A DNA stretch of 64,000 bases from Chionis minor (GCA_013398295.1 VZSF01010126.1:310398-374397); one strand, 5' to 3'. Positions 1 to 13,391 are shown, numbered from the stretch's first letter. The notes: a model not told the origin generated them from the letters alone. Program-made: numbers and translations.

Positions 1-1595
1 ATTTTGTACCTGTAAATTAAATAGTTCCAGGTCTATTTTATGTTATTGATTATGAATACTTTAATGAACTGTGGAGAGAAATCTTACTTACTCATCTTCA
101 GGAAAATGTTCTCTTGTGTTTAATCATCGGTGTACTTGCGTTATTCTGTAGATGTTCTCATTCAGTCAGTAAACTATACACATTATTAAATAATCTGGAT
201 TTTCATTATTTTAAACAAGTTGCTGATGGTGTGGTCCATGACTCCTGTTATTCCAGTTACATGTTGATGTGATTGCTGTCATGAACTGATTTATACCAAG
301 ACAAAACTGGAATAATAAAGTGATGAATCAGGCCCTTCTTAAAATAGTAACACAAAAATAATAACATGAAAAAAACAGTACTGTGCATGTTGTGTATGAG
401 CAATGGATATTTGGTTTCCTAACCTAATCTATGTTGCACAGAACGGTGGTCTTTTTGAGCTCCAATCCCTGCTGCGTTAGGGTCCTGACTCCTGTGGCAC
501 TGCGTGTGTTCTGTTTATTTGAGATAAAAAAACATTTCAGGCACACCCTATGGAGCTGGCCCAAGAAGCGCTGCTCAGGCTCAGCTGACAGCTTGGGCAG
601 TAAGGAACTTCTCTAAGTGAAATTCAGCAATGGAAATCAGAAAGGATAAATACCTGGAGGGCGTTTTTTGGCTGAATTGTGTTTGTCCTATGTTCTCCAA
701 CATGCCCTTCTCCAAGTAGGATCATGCCTGATGGCCAGCTGATACCTAACTTCTTTGGCCAGATAAACGGTTGCAACCCGGGAGAGCGGTGCAAACATGA
801 TCCCTCTGGTTTCATGCAGTGGTTTGGCAATGTGCTGCAGTGATCAAAGTAACCCCGCCAGCTCCATGGCACCGGCATGGCCAAGCTGCTGTTCTCCTGC
901 GCTGCTGCCATGCATGGCTCCTCTCTGCCCCCGCCACAGGTGCTGGTGGGCAGCAGCCCTGTGCCCACAGCCAGGGAAGGCTGGAGGGAGCATGTTTTTC
1001 CACCAAAGATGAGCTGGTGAACGTACCAACCCAGGGTCACCCTAGGACTAGTCCAGAGCAGGTGTACTGCGTGTGGTGGTCTCCCTTTCCAGAACTTCTC
1101 CATACTGCTGGACTGCTGTGTACCCTGCTTGCATTGCAGGGAGAGTCTCATGTGCGGGTGGGAGAATTAGCTGATGATCCAGAAATGCACTGTGTTTTTG
1201 AAGAGTATGCTTGCCCTTGCTAAATATTTTCAGTGCAGTGACACTGCTTGTGTTTTGATAAATCTTGAGTTTTTCTTTTTCTTTTTGAATGGAAGCTCGT
1301 TTTTGAAAGAGATGTTTACAGGCAGGGGATTTATCTGTGGGCTCAGCATGGCCCAACGCAGGTGCAGAGGGACACTGCAGTAGCCGGTCTCACTTGCCCT
1401 GTATCAGCTTGCCTTGTCTTCTTCTACCCAAGCATAGGGTAACTCATCTGCTGATATCTAACAGGAGGGTTCCTGCACAACCCTTCAAATAGCGCAGCAG
1501 CTTTCAGCCTTGCAGAGCTCCTGGAAACGTGGTGTCCTGCACATGGAAAGACTCAAAAGCTGATTAAAGCTGCCACCACACTGCATGTTTGCTGC
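1..1595. other. Unannotated non-coding sequence
   Basis: A+T-rich sequence in the first 600 bases, then a more GC-balanced part from about 800 to 1,150. Several short open frames overlap on both strands between 624 and 1,223, with no convincing splice signals and no recognisable protein. I see no repeat of a known family. Confidence 0.5.
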
Positions 1596-1880
1596 AGCCC
1601 CCTTTCCTTCCCACTGTACTGCACTCCACCAGCACCAGCGTTTCAGCTCTCTGGTGGCCACTATCTTACCCGCCCAGCAGGCAGGCATGGCCGGTGACAC
1701 CTAAACTGTTCCCTCCCATCTCACTTACCTCCCTTTCACTTTCTACAGTGTCTCTCCTTATCTCCTCCCTGCTTCCAGCACCCAACTCCCATGTCTGTGC
1801 TTGCTGCTGCCCCCGCTCTTGCCCTTCTTATCTGCCCTCCCACAGACCCCCGCCGGCAACTCTCCATGCTTGCCAGCCCT
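1596..1880 (+). repeat. C+T-rich (polypyrimidine) tract, imperfect
   Basis: About 285 bases strongly enriched in C and T on the plus strand, made of irregular cct/ctc/tcc runs rather than a fixed unit. The long open frames crossing it on both strands follow from the skewed composition and are not counted as genes. It resembles the longer tract at 16.17-16.71 kb in composition only. Confidence 0.45.
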
Positions 1881-2471
1881 GCATGCTGCACAGCGGGGCA
1901 CAAATGACATGTTGGGGGGCTGAACATTGAGAGGCGCCAGAGTTAAAAGCATCACACAAGATCTACCTCTTTGTGAAAAGGATAACCCCACCCAAATAAG
2001 CGTATAATGCCATTATATTAAATACAATAAAAAGGCACCACAGATTCTTCAGCAGGGCTTGTATTTATCAGCATGGGACCAGTTGATCTGGAAAGTTTAA
2101 ATAAAGGTTTATATAGTATTTCTTTTGTTATATGTTTGTCACTTACGAATTAAGTCTCAAGAAAGCAATGGGTGGCAAACTTGGATGGCAAGTGGGGGAG
2201 TGAAGGGGGGGAAGGAACTTTGACGGAAGCATTGATCATCTCAGACAACACAAACCGCTTCACACTCATGCAGCTCAAAAGGGGAAGAATGGTGCTGCTA
2301 ACGCTAACTGTGGCTGGGTGATGACAGAGAGTGACGAGGCTGGAACTGAAATGCAGGCTGGCTGATGTCCTTCGGTGGACACAGGTCTGGTTTTTTCTGC
2401 TGAGCATCCTGGGGTGGCCGCACACCCGAGGCGGGTTGCAGGAGGTGGGGAGAGGCGTGCTCTGCTGGAGG

Positions 2472-2862
2472 TTAAAGCCAGATATGAGCAAGAGTCGGGG
2501 ACCGTGCACAGCTGAGACGTGCGGTGAGACACAGCTGCTGCTTCAGCTTTACTATCTCGGGACGATAAAGGCACACATGTAACCTCTTCCCTGGCTCTTT
2601 CCTCCAGGGCCGCTGTCCTTGATGCAGTTGTGCCGCCTGTGCATCAGGAGGTGCTTTGGACACAAGCAGCATCAAAAAATAACTGGACTTCTCCTCCCGG
2701 ACGAGCTGAAACATTTCCTTCTTCACGTTTAAGCCTTTCATGTTCAAAATGGTGTCTTTAATAACACAGCAAGGTTCGTTGAGGAAAGATTCTTTTCTCA
2801 TCAGCAGTGTTGCCAATGCCTCTAATGTTAATTTAGGATAGTTGTTGGTCTCTAGTAAAGCC
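2472..2862 (-). CDS. Candidate exon of an unidentified minus-strand gene
   Basis: The minus strand is open from about 2,900 down to the stop at 2,472. The first 80 or so residues after 2,862 read like a folded, leucine-rich helical protein: ALLETNNYPKLTLEALATL, later NMKGLNVKKEMFQLVREE. A usable acceptor lies at 2,863-2,864: a pyrimidine-leaning stretch ending in cccag just before GGCTTTACTAG. The exon would then begin with the third base of a codon. No good donor was found. The best is the weak GAG/GTTACA near 2,582, and the residues after it look less protein-like, so the true 3' edge is unknown. I do not recognise the family. A chance open frame is the main alternative, and gene membership is inference. 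Confidence 0.25.
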
Positions 2863-3203
2863 CTGGGTCCAAGAAGCACAGGACTTACCAACTTGCTCAG
2901 TCCTCACTGCCACCTCCCCACCCCACGACCCCATTAAAATCCGTCACTTGGAAAGGGACAATTCTACATGGTTGCAGGGTGAAGTTTGGAAATGTGACTT
3001 GAGACCCCCCTAGAAAGTGTAGAAAATGAGCATAGCATTTTAAAATAGATCTCTTGATTTTCTGCATCCTAGCACAGTTTTGGAGGGCTCAAGTTTGACA
3101 GCCCCTTACAAGGAAAACACGTATGGCAGCCCAACACTCACAGCAATTCCGATATATATTAAGGATACTAAGGATGGCTACACTTTGTAAGCAGCGCTCA
3201 TGT
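2863..3203. other. Unannotated non-coding sequence
   Basis: Nothing recognised. A short C-rich stretch lies near 2,915-2,935, and the rest is ordinary A+T-rich sequence. Confidence 0.4.
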
Positions 3204-3208
3204 GCCTG

Positions 3209-3247
3209 TGTCCTGGTTTGAAGTAAAATCCACCCCAAACCATGACA
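3209..3247 (+). mobile_element. 39-bp two-ended remnant of an ERVL-type solo LTR
   Basis: The stretch opens with tgtcctggttt, the same 11 bases that start the solo LTRs at 13,397 and 55,553. It closes with ccccaaaccatgaca, matching the 3' terminus of the LTR at 55,553-56,271 (cccaaaccacgaca) except for one C-to-T change. About 18 of its last 22 bases align with that LTR end. The flanks are gcctg (3,204-3,208) and acctg (3,248-3,252), a 4-of-5 match that fits a decayed 5-bp target-site duplication. The simplest reading is a solo LTR whose middle several hundred bases were deleted, leaving both termini. Chance is possible given the length, but three independent signals coincide. Confidence 0.55.
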
Positions 3248-3252
3248 ACCTG

Positions 3253-4109
3253 TCGTCTGTGAGAGCTGTACCCACACCACTGTACAGATAAGGAAAGAGA
3301 ACCCAACGGAACCTACTTTCAAAGCAAGCGATGCCCTCTGGCAGATGTCATTTATTTTCTAAGTTTATCACAATGCAGATAAATGAGCACCAACGAACAA
3401 TCATCTGCATTTAGGCCAGCATCTGAAACATGTGTTTGTGCCATGACAGCAAATACGTCACTGCTGATGGCAGCTCCCTACAGTGCAATAATAGTGGGGG
3501 GAAAATTTTTAATCATCCATTAAAATCACTCATTCCTGATGCTTTCAGACATAAGGGAGCCACACTTCAGAACTATACGCTTTCTCCTTGTAGCATGTTG
3601 TTTTTTAAGGACACAGGCTAACAGGCTATCAGTTTCAGGCATCGAGTGCTCCCCCTTTCTGCCCTGAAAATTAAGTGACATTTCCTAAGCATTTCTCACC
3701 ATGTGTCAAAAAAACAACAGCTTCTATCTTCTTTCCCCACCTAAGAAAAGAGATCATCTTAAGACTGAGCTATGTTTTTTTCTCGGAGAGGTGTTACCTC
3801 ATTGATAGCATTTTCCATAGGAGTGGTAATAATAACACCTCTAATGCGGGGTCATAAAATAAACAATGAAAATACTGAAATTAAAGTCCATTCCAAATTA
3901 AATAGATAATGCGTAGTGTCCCACCCCCAGCCCATGGCACAGCTGCTGAGCTGCTGGCTCAGCGTGTGTGTCTCTCCAGCAAACATGATGTGAGGCTCTT
4001 ATTCCATCGAGGTCATAAGAACAAATATTTCCTCCAGCTAAACTTCAACCCTGGGTGTTTTTCTTTCCCTCCCAGAAACACATCCTGCTGCCACAGACCA
4101 AAGTGCAGT
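3253..4109. other. Unannotated non-coding sequence
   Basis: A+T-rich sequence with only short chance open frames. No repeat family or gene signal was recognised. Confidence 0.45.
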
Positions 4110-4465
4110 CACGACCGCCCTGTGCTCTCCCGGGATCTCCCCTGGCAAGACTGACTGCCCGATCCATGAGGCAGCGAGGATGCTGAAGCTCTGTCTCCTC
4201 TGCCCACCGCCCTGTCCCCTCTCCAGCTCTGAACCACGCTGCCTCTGCGTCACCTGGGAGCAGCAGCACCCACCGCCTCCCCCGCGGGCTGCTGCCACGT
4301 CACCCCTGCGTCGGAGGGGCAGACCAAGCACTTCACTGCTTTTGGAGATCCTTTTCTCCTTGACTTCGCTGTGAAGACTCCTGCGAGAGTGGGCTTGGTG
4401 TATGAAAACTGCGACGGCATCGTTAACGCCAGCAGTGAGATCCACCCAGTCCTCATCTTGTAAGT
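4110..4465 (+). other. GC-rich, CpG-containing block ending at a strong splice-donor sequence
   Basis: About 350 bases much richer in G+C and CpG than their surroundings, containing tgcgtcac (4,246-4,253) and acgtca (4,297-4,302), both CRE-like. The block ends at a near-perfect donor, GTAAGT at 4,460-4,465. One plus-strand frame is open up to the donor. Its last part reads VGLVYENCDGIVNASSEIHP and carries six or so CpGs in 80 bases, unusual for neutral bird DNA. A possible acceptor is the pyrimidine stretch ending gtgaag near 4,375. It could be an internal exon, a small promoter with a first exon, or simply a GC-rich island. The protein is not recognised. Confidence 0.25.
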
Positions 4466-7400
4466 GGAGAGACCTTCAAATACACAAGCTTATTTTGATG
4501 TTTACCAGTGTGCCAGTGTGCGCAGTGCAAGCCTTCCTTTCGCATATGGGAAGTTAAAGAGGATGAATCCAACTCTACCATTATATTCGATGTGAATTAC
4601 AATTCAAGTCCTCAGCTGGACAACATGACTGCTGGCTATAGGCATCCAGTACGATGGTTTGATTTTTTTGTGTTGACCAAACAAAGCAAGAGAAGTTCTG
4701 TTGGGTTTGTGGGACATGAATTGTACCCTGGCAGGACAAAATGACAGACATGGTTAGAGCTGTAACTCCCCTTGTGATAGAGACACCCAGAAATCTTCAC
4801 TGGTCTGACACAATCCATCACACATAACTTCAGCCACATAAAAATTCACTGGATGGTTTTAGATGGCCTTGTGTACCGCTTCCCTGCTGCTGGAGAAGAA
4901 AAATACACAACTGCCTTTATACATGGATTAGAAACAGGCATCTTGGATAGGTGGATCCTTCTAAAATCAGTATCTTGGATAAGCTGAATCTGCATTGAAC
5001 AGGCAGGGAACAGGCAACTAGCCTACTGCTTAACTTTTAAAGACTAAAGTATGAAGAATCCCAACGTTGATGACACATCTGAAAGCTGAAGATTCAACTT
5101 ATTATATTTTAAATGATGAAGTACCATTTTTTCACCTAGTTTTATTATCTACCTTTAAGCATCTTATTTTGTAACTTCAGCCAATGGGTTTATAGGAGTA
5201 ATGCTAATACCAGGAGAAAATTGCTCAGAGAAGGTGGTGAGAGTGTTGCTTCTAGATTGCTTTTCTTCTGGAAACTTCATAGTGTGACTCTGTTTACTTG
5301 AATCCCTCTGATCAAGTGTAATTAGGATGAATTCTGTATGCTCAGCTTGTATCATCTCAATATATTTGCTTATTTATTTTAACAGAAATTGTGATCAACA
5401 CTGGTGAATTACAGCTTCATGCATCAACACTTATCCAGTTACAAACTGTAAAAGTTGTACAAGATGCAAACTGAATAAGCTCATTATAGGTGAAGTTTGT
5501 ACCTTTTTCTATATTTGAAACCATTCCAAATGTAATGCAGGACTTGAAAGATTTTCAGGAATATATTTTATCAGATTCTTTGCTATTATTTGTTAGCAGT
5601 TCAATGGTAGTTAAGCCACAATTGTATAGGATAATTGCTCAAAATAAAGAGTTTATACTCTTTTTTTTTGTTTTCACTCGTTTTTTTAAATGGTAGCACT
5701 ACTTTTGTGGATTGTCTGATACTACAGAGTTTTGGACTGAAGTCTGTGATGCTGCCTATAGGTGAATAGCATACAGAATAATGCCTTTAAATAGACCTAT
5801 AGTAAAGATAAGACTAAGCTGCAAATGTTGTGCAAACCCTGCCTTTTGCTCACGTTTTAAGGTAGAGATGGACTCTTGTAACTATTTTTCTGCTCACTTG
5901 AGGGTTAGTGAAAAAGAGCTGGAGATTTCACAAGGTACGAAAAGATGTAAATTAAATGGTCACCATCTTCAGTTTGTGCTCTTTTTACTGATTCGCACCA
6001 GTTTGTTTCTCCAGTCTCCTCAGGAGGAGGCGCATGTAATGGTCTGAGTGCTTTTGTGTGTGCCTACACAAGAGGAACTCTTTACTGGCAGTGGGTGTGT
6101 GGAGATCCCTGCACGTTCAGAAGTCCAAGGGGTGCCCACCAGCATCCGGTGGGCACACTGAAGAGATGTGGGAGGGCAGTAATTCCCTCTCCATTAGCTG
6201 CATCTCTGGGTGCCCTCTGCCCAGCTGAAAAAGGAAGGACAAATTGCTTTACAAGGTGTTGTTTCTGCTGGATACAGAGCTGCTTATGAAAACTGTGGAA
6301 CCAAACAACCAACACTTCAATGAAAGGAGACAACTGATTTAAGCAAAAAAATTCTTTTTTGATTCATTGAAAGACGTCTGATGCAACAAATCATTGCAAA
6401 ATCATTTTGGGTCTTCTGCAGTAGCTATGTGGGATCAGCGGCATCCCAGGACTTGGTTCTTCGTCCTACAGTTGTGTGCAAAGGTTCATAGCCACCCTGC
6501 CCATTTTTTTTTTCTCTTAACTGGAAACCACAGACATCCTAATCTAGTAAATGTAAGGTACAGCTTTGGAGCATATGCAGAGAATGTTGTTTTGCCTCTC
6601 CACTGACATGAATTTATTTCAAGATGACTAAGAAGTAGATCAATTTTACTTTACTAGCTTAGCAAAACGGACAGACCTACTGCAAAATAGCAGATAGTGG
6701 TACTAGGAGAAAAGAGAATGTTTGTACCCCTAAATATGGGATATACTCAATTCCCCTCAGACACATGTTCTTGAGAGCCACAGGTCCAGGACTTGATGCT
6801 CCTAAAGCCACTTTTTTTTTTAATGTTTTTTTATGCTGTGGTTTTTTATGTTTTTCTTGATTAACACATGCACTGTATCTGTCAAAATGGAGACTGCCTT
6901 GCCTTGCAGTCCCAGCCAGAACCCTGCTGGCTTTGGATAAAAATTTCTGAGAGATATTTCTCTGCATATCGAGCGATAATTTGTCATTCCTTGATACATT
7001 GCTCAGCTCACTGCTACAAGGGCTACTGACTTTCACGCACACAGGCAACATTTGATGCAAAAGTGCTCTCTAGGATGCCTTGGGGAGTCCACTTTTCTTT
7101 AAAATGACATCAGTGAACTATTGCTGGAACAGAAATGTTTCAAATTCTTATATCCCCATTCAACGTGGTAACCCTTATTCCAGCTCTACCTGAATGCTGG
7201 AGTAACACACCTGGACAATACTGGGCTGTGTCACCATGTAACAAGGTCTTGTTCCTTTTCTATGTCAGGTGAAGTTTTTTCTTTCTGAAATACTGCCCTT
7301 TTGCATTTTTAAAGGGCTCAAAACTCATTAATCATCACTGATTCAAGAGACACAGGACAAGATTCATGGCTTTAGTGCCTGTGAAGTAAAATTGAGTTTG

Positions 7401-7950
7401 TGATCTGTCAGCTGACTCACTTCACAAATTAAACTGTGGAGTTTCTGCCGAGTTTGGGGCTTTTGAAATCCCTAGAGCTTTTCTTTCTGTGGTCTGAAAA
7501 ATACAGCGGCAGCAGTTAAAGCAGCTCTTTGTCTCATGAAAGCTTGCTGACTCTGAATCCCGAAGATTCATACAGACCCTGGAAAGATGTTATCAATACA
7601 ACAGGTACAGGGTTGTCTTGCTGTCATTGAAACTGCACTTGTTATTAAATTATTTTGGGGAACGGGAATAGCATTGGGTTTGTCTCTGATTAAGTAATTG
7701 TCCCAAAACAGGAACTGTTGGTGTTACGAGCTTCTGCATGGAGCAAAGCCCCCAGCAACTGCTTTACTCTCCCCGGTTCTCCCCAAAGGTGCATCACCCC
7801 TTCTGCACGACTCCCCTTTTGCAGCCTCCTGGTGAGCATGAGGGCTGAGGCTGACAAACTCTTTATCCAACTGTTGATATATAAAATTTTTCCTATAAGC
7901 TGGTAGGCGACACCTCCACCATTCCAAGTCTCTTCAATAGAACCATAGAC
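4466..7950. other. Unannotated non-coding sequence
   Basis: About 3.5 kb of A+T-rich DNA with short T and A runs. The longest open frame (minus strand, 6,677-7,060) is rich in K, S and L, shows no splice signals and looks random. No transposable element was recognised. Confidence 0.5.
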
Positions 7951-7985
7951 CTCCCTTTCCATAATAGCTGCTCCCTTTCCATAAT
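7951..7985 (+). repeat. 20-bp tandem duplication, about 1.75 copies
   Basis: The unit ctccctttccataatagctg at 7,951-7,970 is followed directly by its first 15 bases again at 7,971-7,985 with no mismatch. This is a small recent local duplication with no evident function. Confidence 0.8.
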
Positions 7986-10900
7986 TCATGGGTTCAGAAG
8001 AGGTGATAAAGGCATTTCTACTCCAGAGCTCAGTGGGTGCAAGAATATCCTGACATCCTTGAAGTTAAGTCTATTAATTCATCCCATGTAAAAGGCAAAG
8101 CACTCCTCAGACCGTGGGGGTACCAGCTTACTCTCTTTGCTTACTGACCACTGCAAGGGGATGACTTTGCTCACAGCTCACAGTCATTTTTGGCCAGATA
8201 GGCACCCTACCCAAAACCTCTTCCTCACAGAGAAAAGGTAAAGTAGCCTTTTCTCTCTTTCAAGCTATAATTATTTTTGTTATTTCTGAGGCGAGAAAAT
8301 AAAAAAAATCAGCTCCAAACAGTTCAATCCAAATTAAGTAAATTGCTCGCTTTTCCTTGCAGGAACAGAACGAAACATACAAAAAATATTATCAACCAGT
8401 TGGGCTATTGGGACTTATTCATTAGAGGTGATGGCAGCAAATTCAAATCCCCTCCTAGAACGAAATAGATTCAATCTCTGCCTTTGCTATCTCTGGTGCT
8501 TTGGAGAAAGATCATCCTTGTGTCTGGTGAATCTAAGCCTCTCCCTTACCCAATTTATCCAGCAAGACTGTCTGACTTGAATTCAGTAATAGTTTCTCAC
8601 TGATAGTGCCTCAGTATGCAAAAGAACAAGACTGGGTCTTTGGATTATGGCATCCCTGGGGCAGGGACTGGCAGTTCCAGGGGGCTGAAGTGGGGTCCTG
8701 GGCCATGGACAGGGTGGGGGGAGCCCTGGGGCACTGCCACGGGGCAGTAAGGGCTTGTGGTGCCCTCAGGGCTTTGATGTCTGGGTAGCCATGTAAATTT
8801 TCAGCATCCATGGCATCCTGTAAAGAGGAGATCTATAGCTCCACCAAATATTTTGTGTATGGCTAATTCCCCTCATTCATTCTGCAAGAGTCTCCAGGTA
8901 ATTTTATCTGAGAAAATGAACAATCATTCCTTACTCTTTCCTTGGTACTCCCTTGATAGTCCTCTATCTCAACACTCCCCCAGTAGCTGCTTTTTTTTTT
9001 TTCCCCAGGCCAAAGACTCCCAGGCTCTTTAGCTACTCCTTGGACAGAAGCTGGGTGACTGAAATATTGTGGTTTTATTAGTAAATAAATTATCCTCTCC
9101 TTCCAAAAAAGAAACAAAAATGGCTAGAGCTCTCCAATACTTCCTGGCTGCTTTCCTTGAGTGCCCTGTAGTGTTTCTCAGGCACATTTCTGTTCCTGGC
9201 TCATATAACCAGACAGCTTAATCCAAAAGAAATACCTAGCGAAAACACCCTCCTCTCAGTTCCTGAAGGGGTTTTGCACATGCTCTCTCCTTTCAGTTAT
9301 CTCATTCCATAAAAATGATCTTAATTGTTTTGCATGCTTATCCTGGATTAAAGGGTGACTGCTACGTGCAAAGCTCTGGCAAAGGGCATAGCAGAGAGAG
9401 CTCTTTTTTCCCTGAGATATGGAAAAGGGATTGTGCCTGATCCCTGTGCACAGTTCAGAGTTTGTGTGTGCTTTTCTGTGTGCTTGGGCAGTGAAGCAGA
9501 GGGGTGGCCAGGCAAGGCATTGCTTTCCTGTTAAAAGTGATGCTTAAAAGCTCCCAAAATCCCAACTCCTATGAAATGAAAGCCAGAACATTGAGAGAAA
9601 CACAGGATAGGAGTAACTAAATAAATTTCTGGCTTGGGAGGCTAAGATAGGGATTTGCTGCCTTTCTCCTGCCAGGGCAGTTCCCTGGCACTGGCTGCCT
9701 GTTGCCCTGGGCACAGGAGCCCTCCCGGGGCAGGAGGCTGAGGGGTAGAAAAGCGGCTGCAATGGGGGCTGTCAGCCCACTGTCTTTTCCTGCTCCTCTG
9801 GACAGTGCTAGGTTTAGCCAGCAGATGGTATTGCTGGCATACGCCTCTGCAGAAAAGTTTTGCGAGTGGAATAATCAGGGGGAAAAAAGACCTAGGAGAG
9901 TGGCAGTGCTGGGAGTGAATGCAACCTCAGGCTCACATGGGCCAGGGAATTGTCCATCATTGCCACTTCCATCCAAAAGCCATGCAACTTATATTTGTTA
10001 CTGTCCTACTATTGCCAAGCCTTTCTGCATCAATTGTCTGAAAGTGGGATTCAGCAGGATGTGTATATTGCTCAGGGTTTCTCTTAACTGATGATAAACG
10101 GATAAACTGTGCTTTACATTTACCTTCCTTTTACGGTGAGGACTAATATTTTTACCATTCATAGATGCTTTGAAGAAAGCACTGAGGAACTCTGCAAAAA
10201 ATTAACACAGACTCTCTTGCTTGATCACTGGTTGTCAATGACCTGGTAATTAGAGGTATCCTGCTGTATTCCCGGTCCTAGAAAGGTCTGCCTGTTGACT
10301 TAGATTTTTACATAGCAGTTTGCTTAAGATATTTTTCCCCCAGCATACATTAACGCCTGACAGAAAAAATGTCAGTTCCAGAAAATGGAACAGTCCTACC
10401 AGCTGAAATTACATGTAATTAACCAATTAGACACTGAAATCTGCCTCAGTGTTCAGAAAAAGTACTTACTGAAGTATAATAGCCTTCAGAACCCCTTCTC
10501 TCTTCTAGGGAAGTAATTACTATTGCTGGCTTCCTAATTCACAGGCTGGCTGTTAGTGCTTTCTAGACAGCGGCTTCAGGCAAGAGTCCTTCCTGTAATT
10601 TATTTTGAGCAAGAGTGTTTCTTGGAGCTTCTTGGAGCCTTCTCCTAAAAATCATGCAGCACGGGACTTAACGAAGTCATTTGGTGTCACAGCCAGGAGT
10701 CGTCGCATCTGTGCTCCATGCTGTGCAGTGACTCTGGTTTCAGGGAAATGTCTTACTTTCATGTCTTCTCTACAATATTTTGTTTATACTGCTTTCCCCG
10801 GACTACAGTGCAGCAGATGTATGCATTGCATATGATGATCTAATTCAGCTTCAGATCTTGGAAATAAATGCCTTCACGTACTGACTGCGTGTAAGCTAGG

Positions 10901-13391
10901 CCCTTTAAATGCTATACGTACGCTGAATTATGATAGCAGATTTTCATGTATCATTCTGGGTAAGGTAATCTAGCAAGACATATAAGTCACTGCCTGAAGA
11001 CGTGCATTTGCCTTGTGCAGGTGGATGCCGTTATTTTGATGGTGCTCTCATTTCTGACTCTTATATAGAAGCCGCCTAGAATATTGCAAATATCAGCAAG
11101 AAAAGAATTTAGGGGGGCAGGAATGGTATCACAAACTGAGTGTTTCTGTGCTACTTCTATGTAGAAAATTACAGCTGGCTGGCATGTATAGGGTACCCAG
11201 GTCCTCCACCAGTTTCTTCTGTCTCCACAAAAGCCTTAAAGGAAGGGTGACGGGAGCTCTGTTCTGCTCTCTGTCACCTGCGTGCCTCTGTGCTCAGGCT
11301 ATTAGAAATCACCTTTGCAGCCTGAGTCTATGAGAGGGGGAGTGCTGTAACTGGCTGGGTGGAAACCATGCACCACAGGGATGTAAGTGCTGGGGAGTTT
11401 CTGGTTCATTTGGGCCCCATCTGAAGCGATGCATATTTTAAGACTAAACTCTAGCTATGGTCATCTTGAGGCTTCTCTTCCCTCAACTGGTTGGTAATAA
11501 GGTGCATTTGGGCCGGGATGATCAACCTCATTTCATATTATACATCACCCTTTGAAGCTACTTCTGCTGACAATAAAAGCATAGTGGTTTAACTAACATT
11601 TTCAGAGTCCTCAGACCTCTATTAAAATGCAGATATTCTAATATAACCAGGAGGGAAAAAAAAAAGAAAAAGATTTCTTGGTGGAATTTTGTATAAACTA
11701 CTTCTGTTCTCTTTTCTGATCATTTTAAACAATTCTCTCGCTAAGATCCCATTCTTCCTTTCACTAATGCACTTATCGACTCATATCTATGGAAGCACCT
11801 TGCCTCCTGGCTCCTTTTGCTGGCTCATTACATGTATTTATTGCTGCACTTCTCTGAAGCAATTTCATTAAATTCTGCTTTATGGTTATCCCAGAAACCT
11901 ACTGTTAGTATACAGTGCCCTTTCATGCTCATAGCAAGTGCAAGCTCATTCTGTCTCTTAAATTTTATTAATCTCTTCCAATCATTTAAAAATGAAAAAA
12001 ACAGTTAAGTTACTGCAGGATTTTGTCTCTTTCCATTAACAGCAAAATAAAGCTAATTTCCTGCAGCTTTCTGCTTTATAGCTCAAAGCTTTGGTGTGGA
12101 TTACTTTTTTGAGAGCTATTATGATTGCCCACAGGCAGAACAAGTTCAGTAGAATATCACTGCTGAATCTCCAAAGAAACATTCATTGGGGAGGAACTTA
12201 CAGCTCTTTGTTTGCAGCATTTTGTAGTTACTTAAGAGGCATTTCTGTTCCTTTAGTCTCATGAAAGGTGACCGTTAGCATTAGCATTTTTAAAGTGCCA
12301 CAGGTATGTGGCATGAATGTGAACATTATTGAGGGATTTGGAAAGCACTTTTGAAAAAGTCCAGAAGGCAGATTGAAAAAAAAAAAAGAAGATGACTCAA
12401 AGCCACTTTTGTATCCAAATCCAGGCACACCCCCATCCCCCCACCAAAATAGACACCTGTAATTTTTGGTAACTATTGTTTATGCTCCAAACAACATAGT
12501 CACACAACTTCCCTTGACATCCAGATCCCCAAAGCTATTTAGATGACATAGTACACAAATTTTGCTTGGAACAGAGTGTGAACGGAAGGCCCTATGGACG
12601 GGTGGGTGGCCAACTCGTAGTCTAGTGGCATGTTCACTACCTTATGCAGTCCTGTTGCATATCCAAACACATCTCCGCAAGGAAATCCTCAAGTCCCTGT
12701 TACTCCACAGTATAAGGTGTGCATATTCGCCCTCCTTCTCCCCAGTAGTTCTTGGATCCCTTACAACCAGCTCTGTGACTACAGAGGACCTCCTTCCTCT
12801 GACAGGTGGGTGACCTGAGAATTTAAGTACAGGTAGCTTCACTTGCACGGTGGCATTTCATCCACCTACAAATGCAGTACCTGGTAAAACTGGTAATAGG
12901 TGGGTGAGCAAGGAAAAGGTGCCAAGAGTCGTTAAAGGAATCAAAACAGTTGGGCTGGTTTGTTTCATGAAGTATTGGGTGTTGTGTTTCTCCCAGAGAA
13001 AAGCAGCAAAAACATGGCAAAAAATATCGGTAGAGAAATGAAAAAGAAAGAAACATTTGTCCTACAGCTTTGTTGAGGAGAAAGAATGTCAATGGGATGA
13101 TAAGCACAATGTAATGCATCCTCCCACCCATCCCTTGTTGTCCCCCATGTTTATAAAGGGAAACCCTGAAGGCTTTGCTGGTCATCACTGCTTTCCACAA
13201 AAGCTTTAGCTATTTCTCCAAAATATATTTTCACCCAGGGTATCTTGACTTCAGGACTGGGGTTGAGATTAATGCTCTCTGTAGTACAGTTAGCTGTGTT
13301 TGGAGAGTGCTCAAGCTACAACTGCTGCAAAATAACTGTTCAGCAAAAAATGGACACTGCGAGAACATAGCAGCATTACTTTTGAGACAGG
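7986..13391. other. Unannotated non-coding sequence
   Basis: About 5.4 kb with no recognised gene or transposable element. A T-run lies at about 8,991-9,002, and G-rich sequence at 8,690-8,770 gives overlapping open frames on both strands. The 129-codon plus-strand frame at 9,702-10,091 has no exon signals and no recognisable motif. Confidence 0.5.

Noticed and set aside
1589..1930. 113-codon plus-strand open frame
   Set aside because: Proline/serine/leucine-rich product of the C+T-rich tract; no exon signals.
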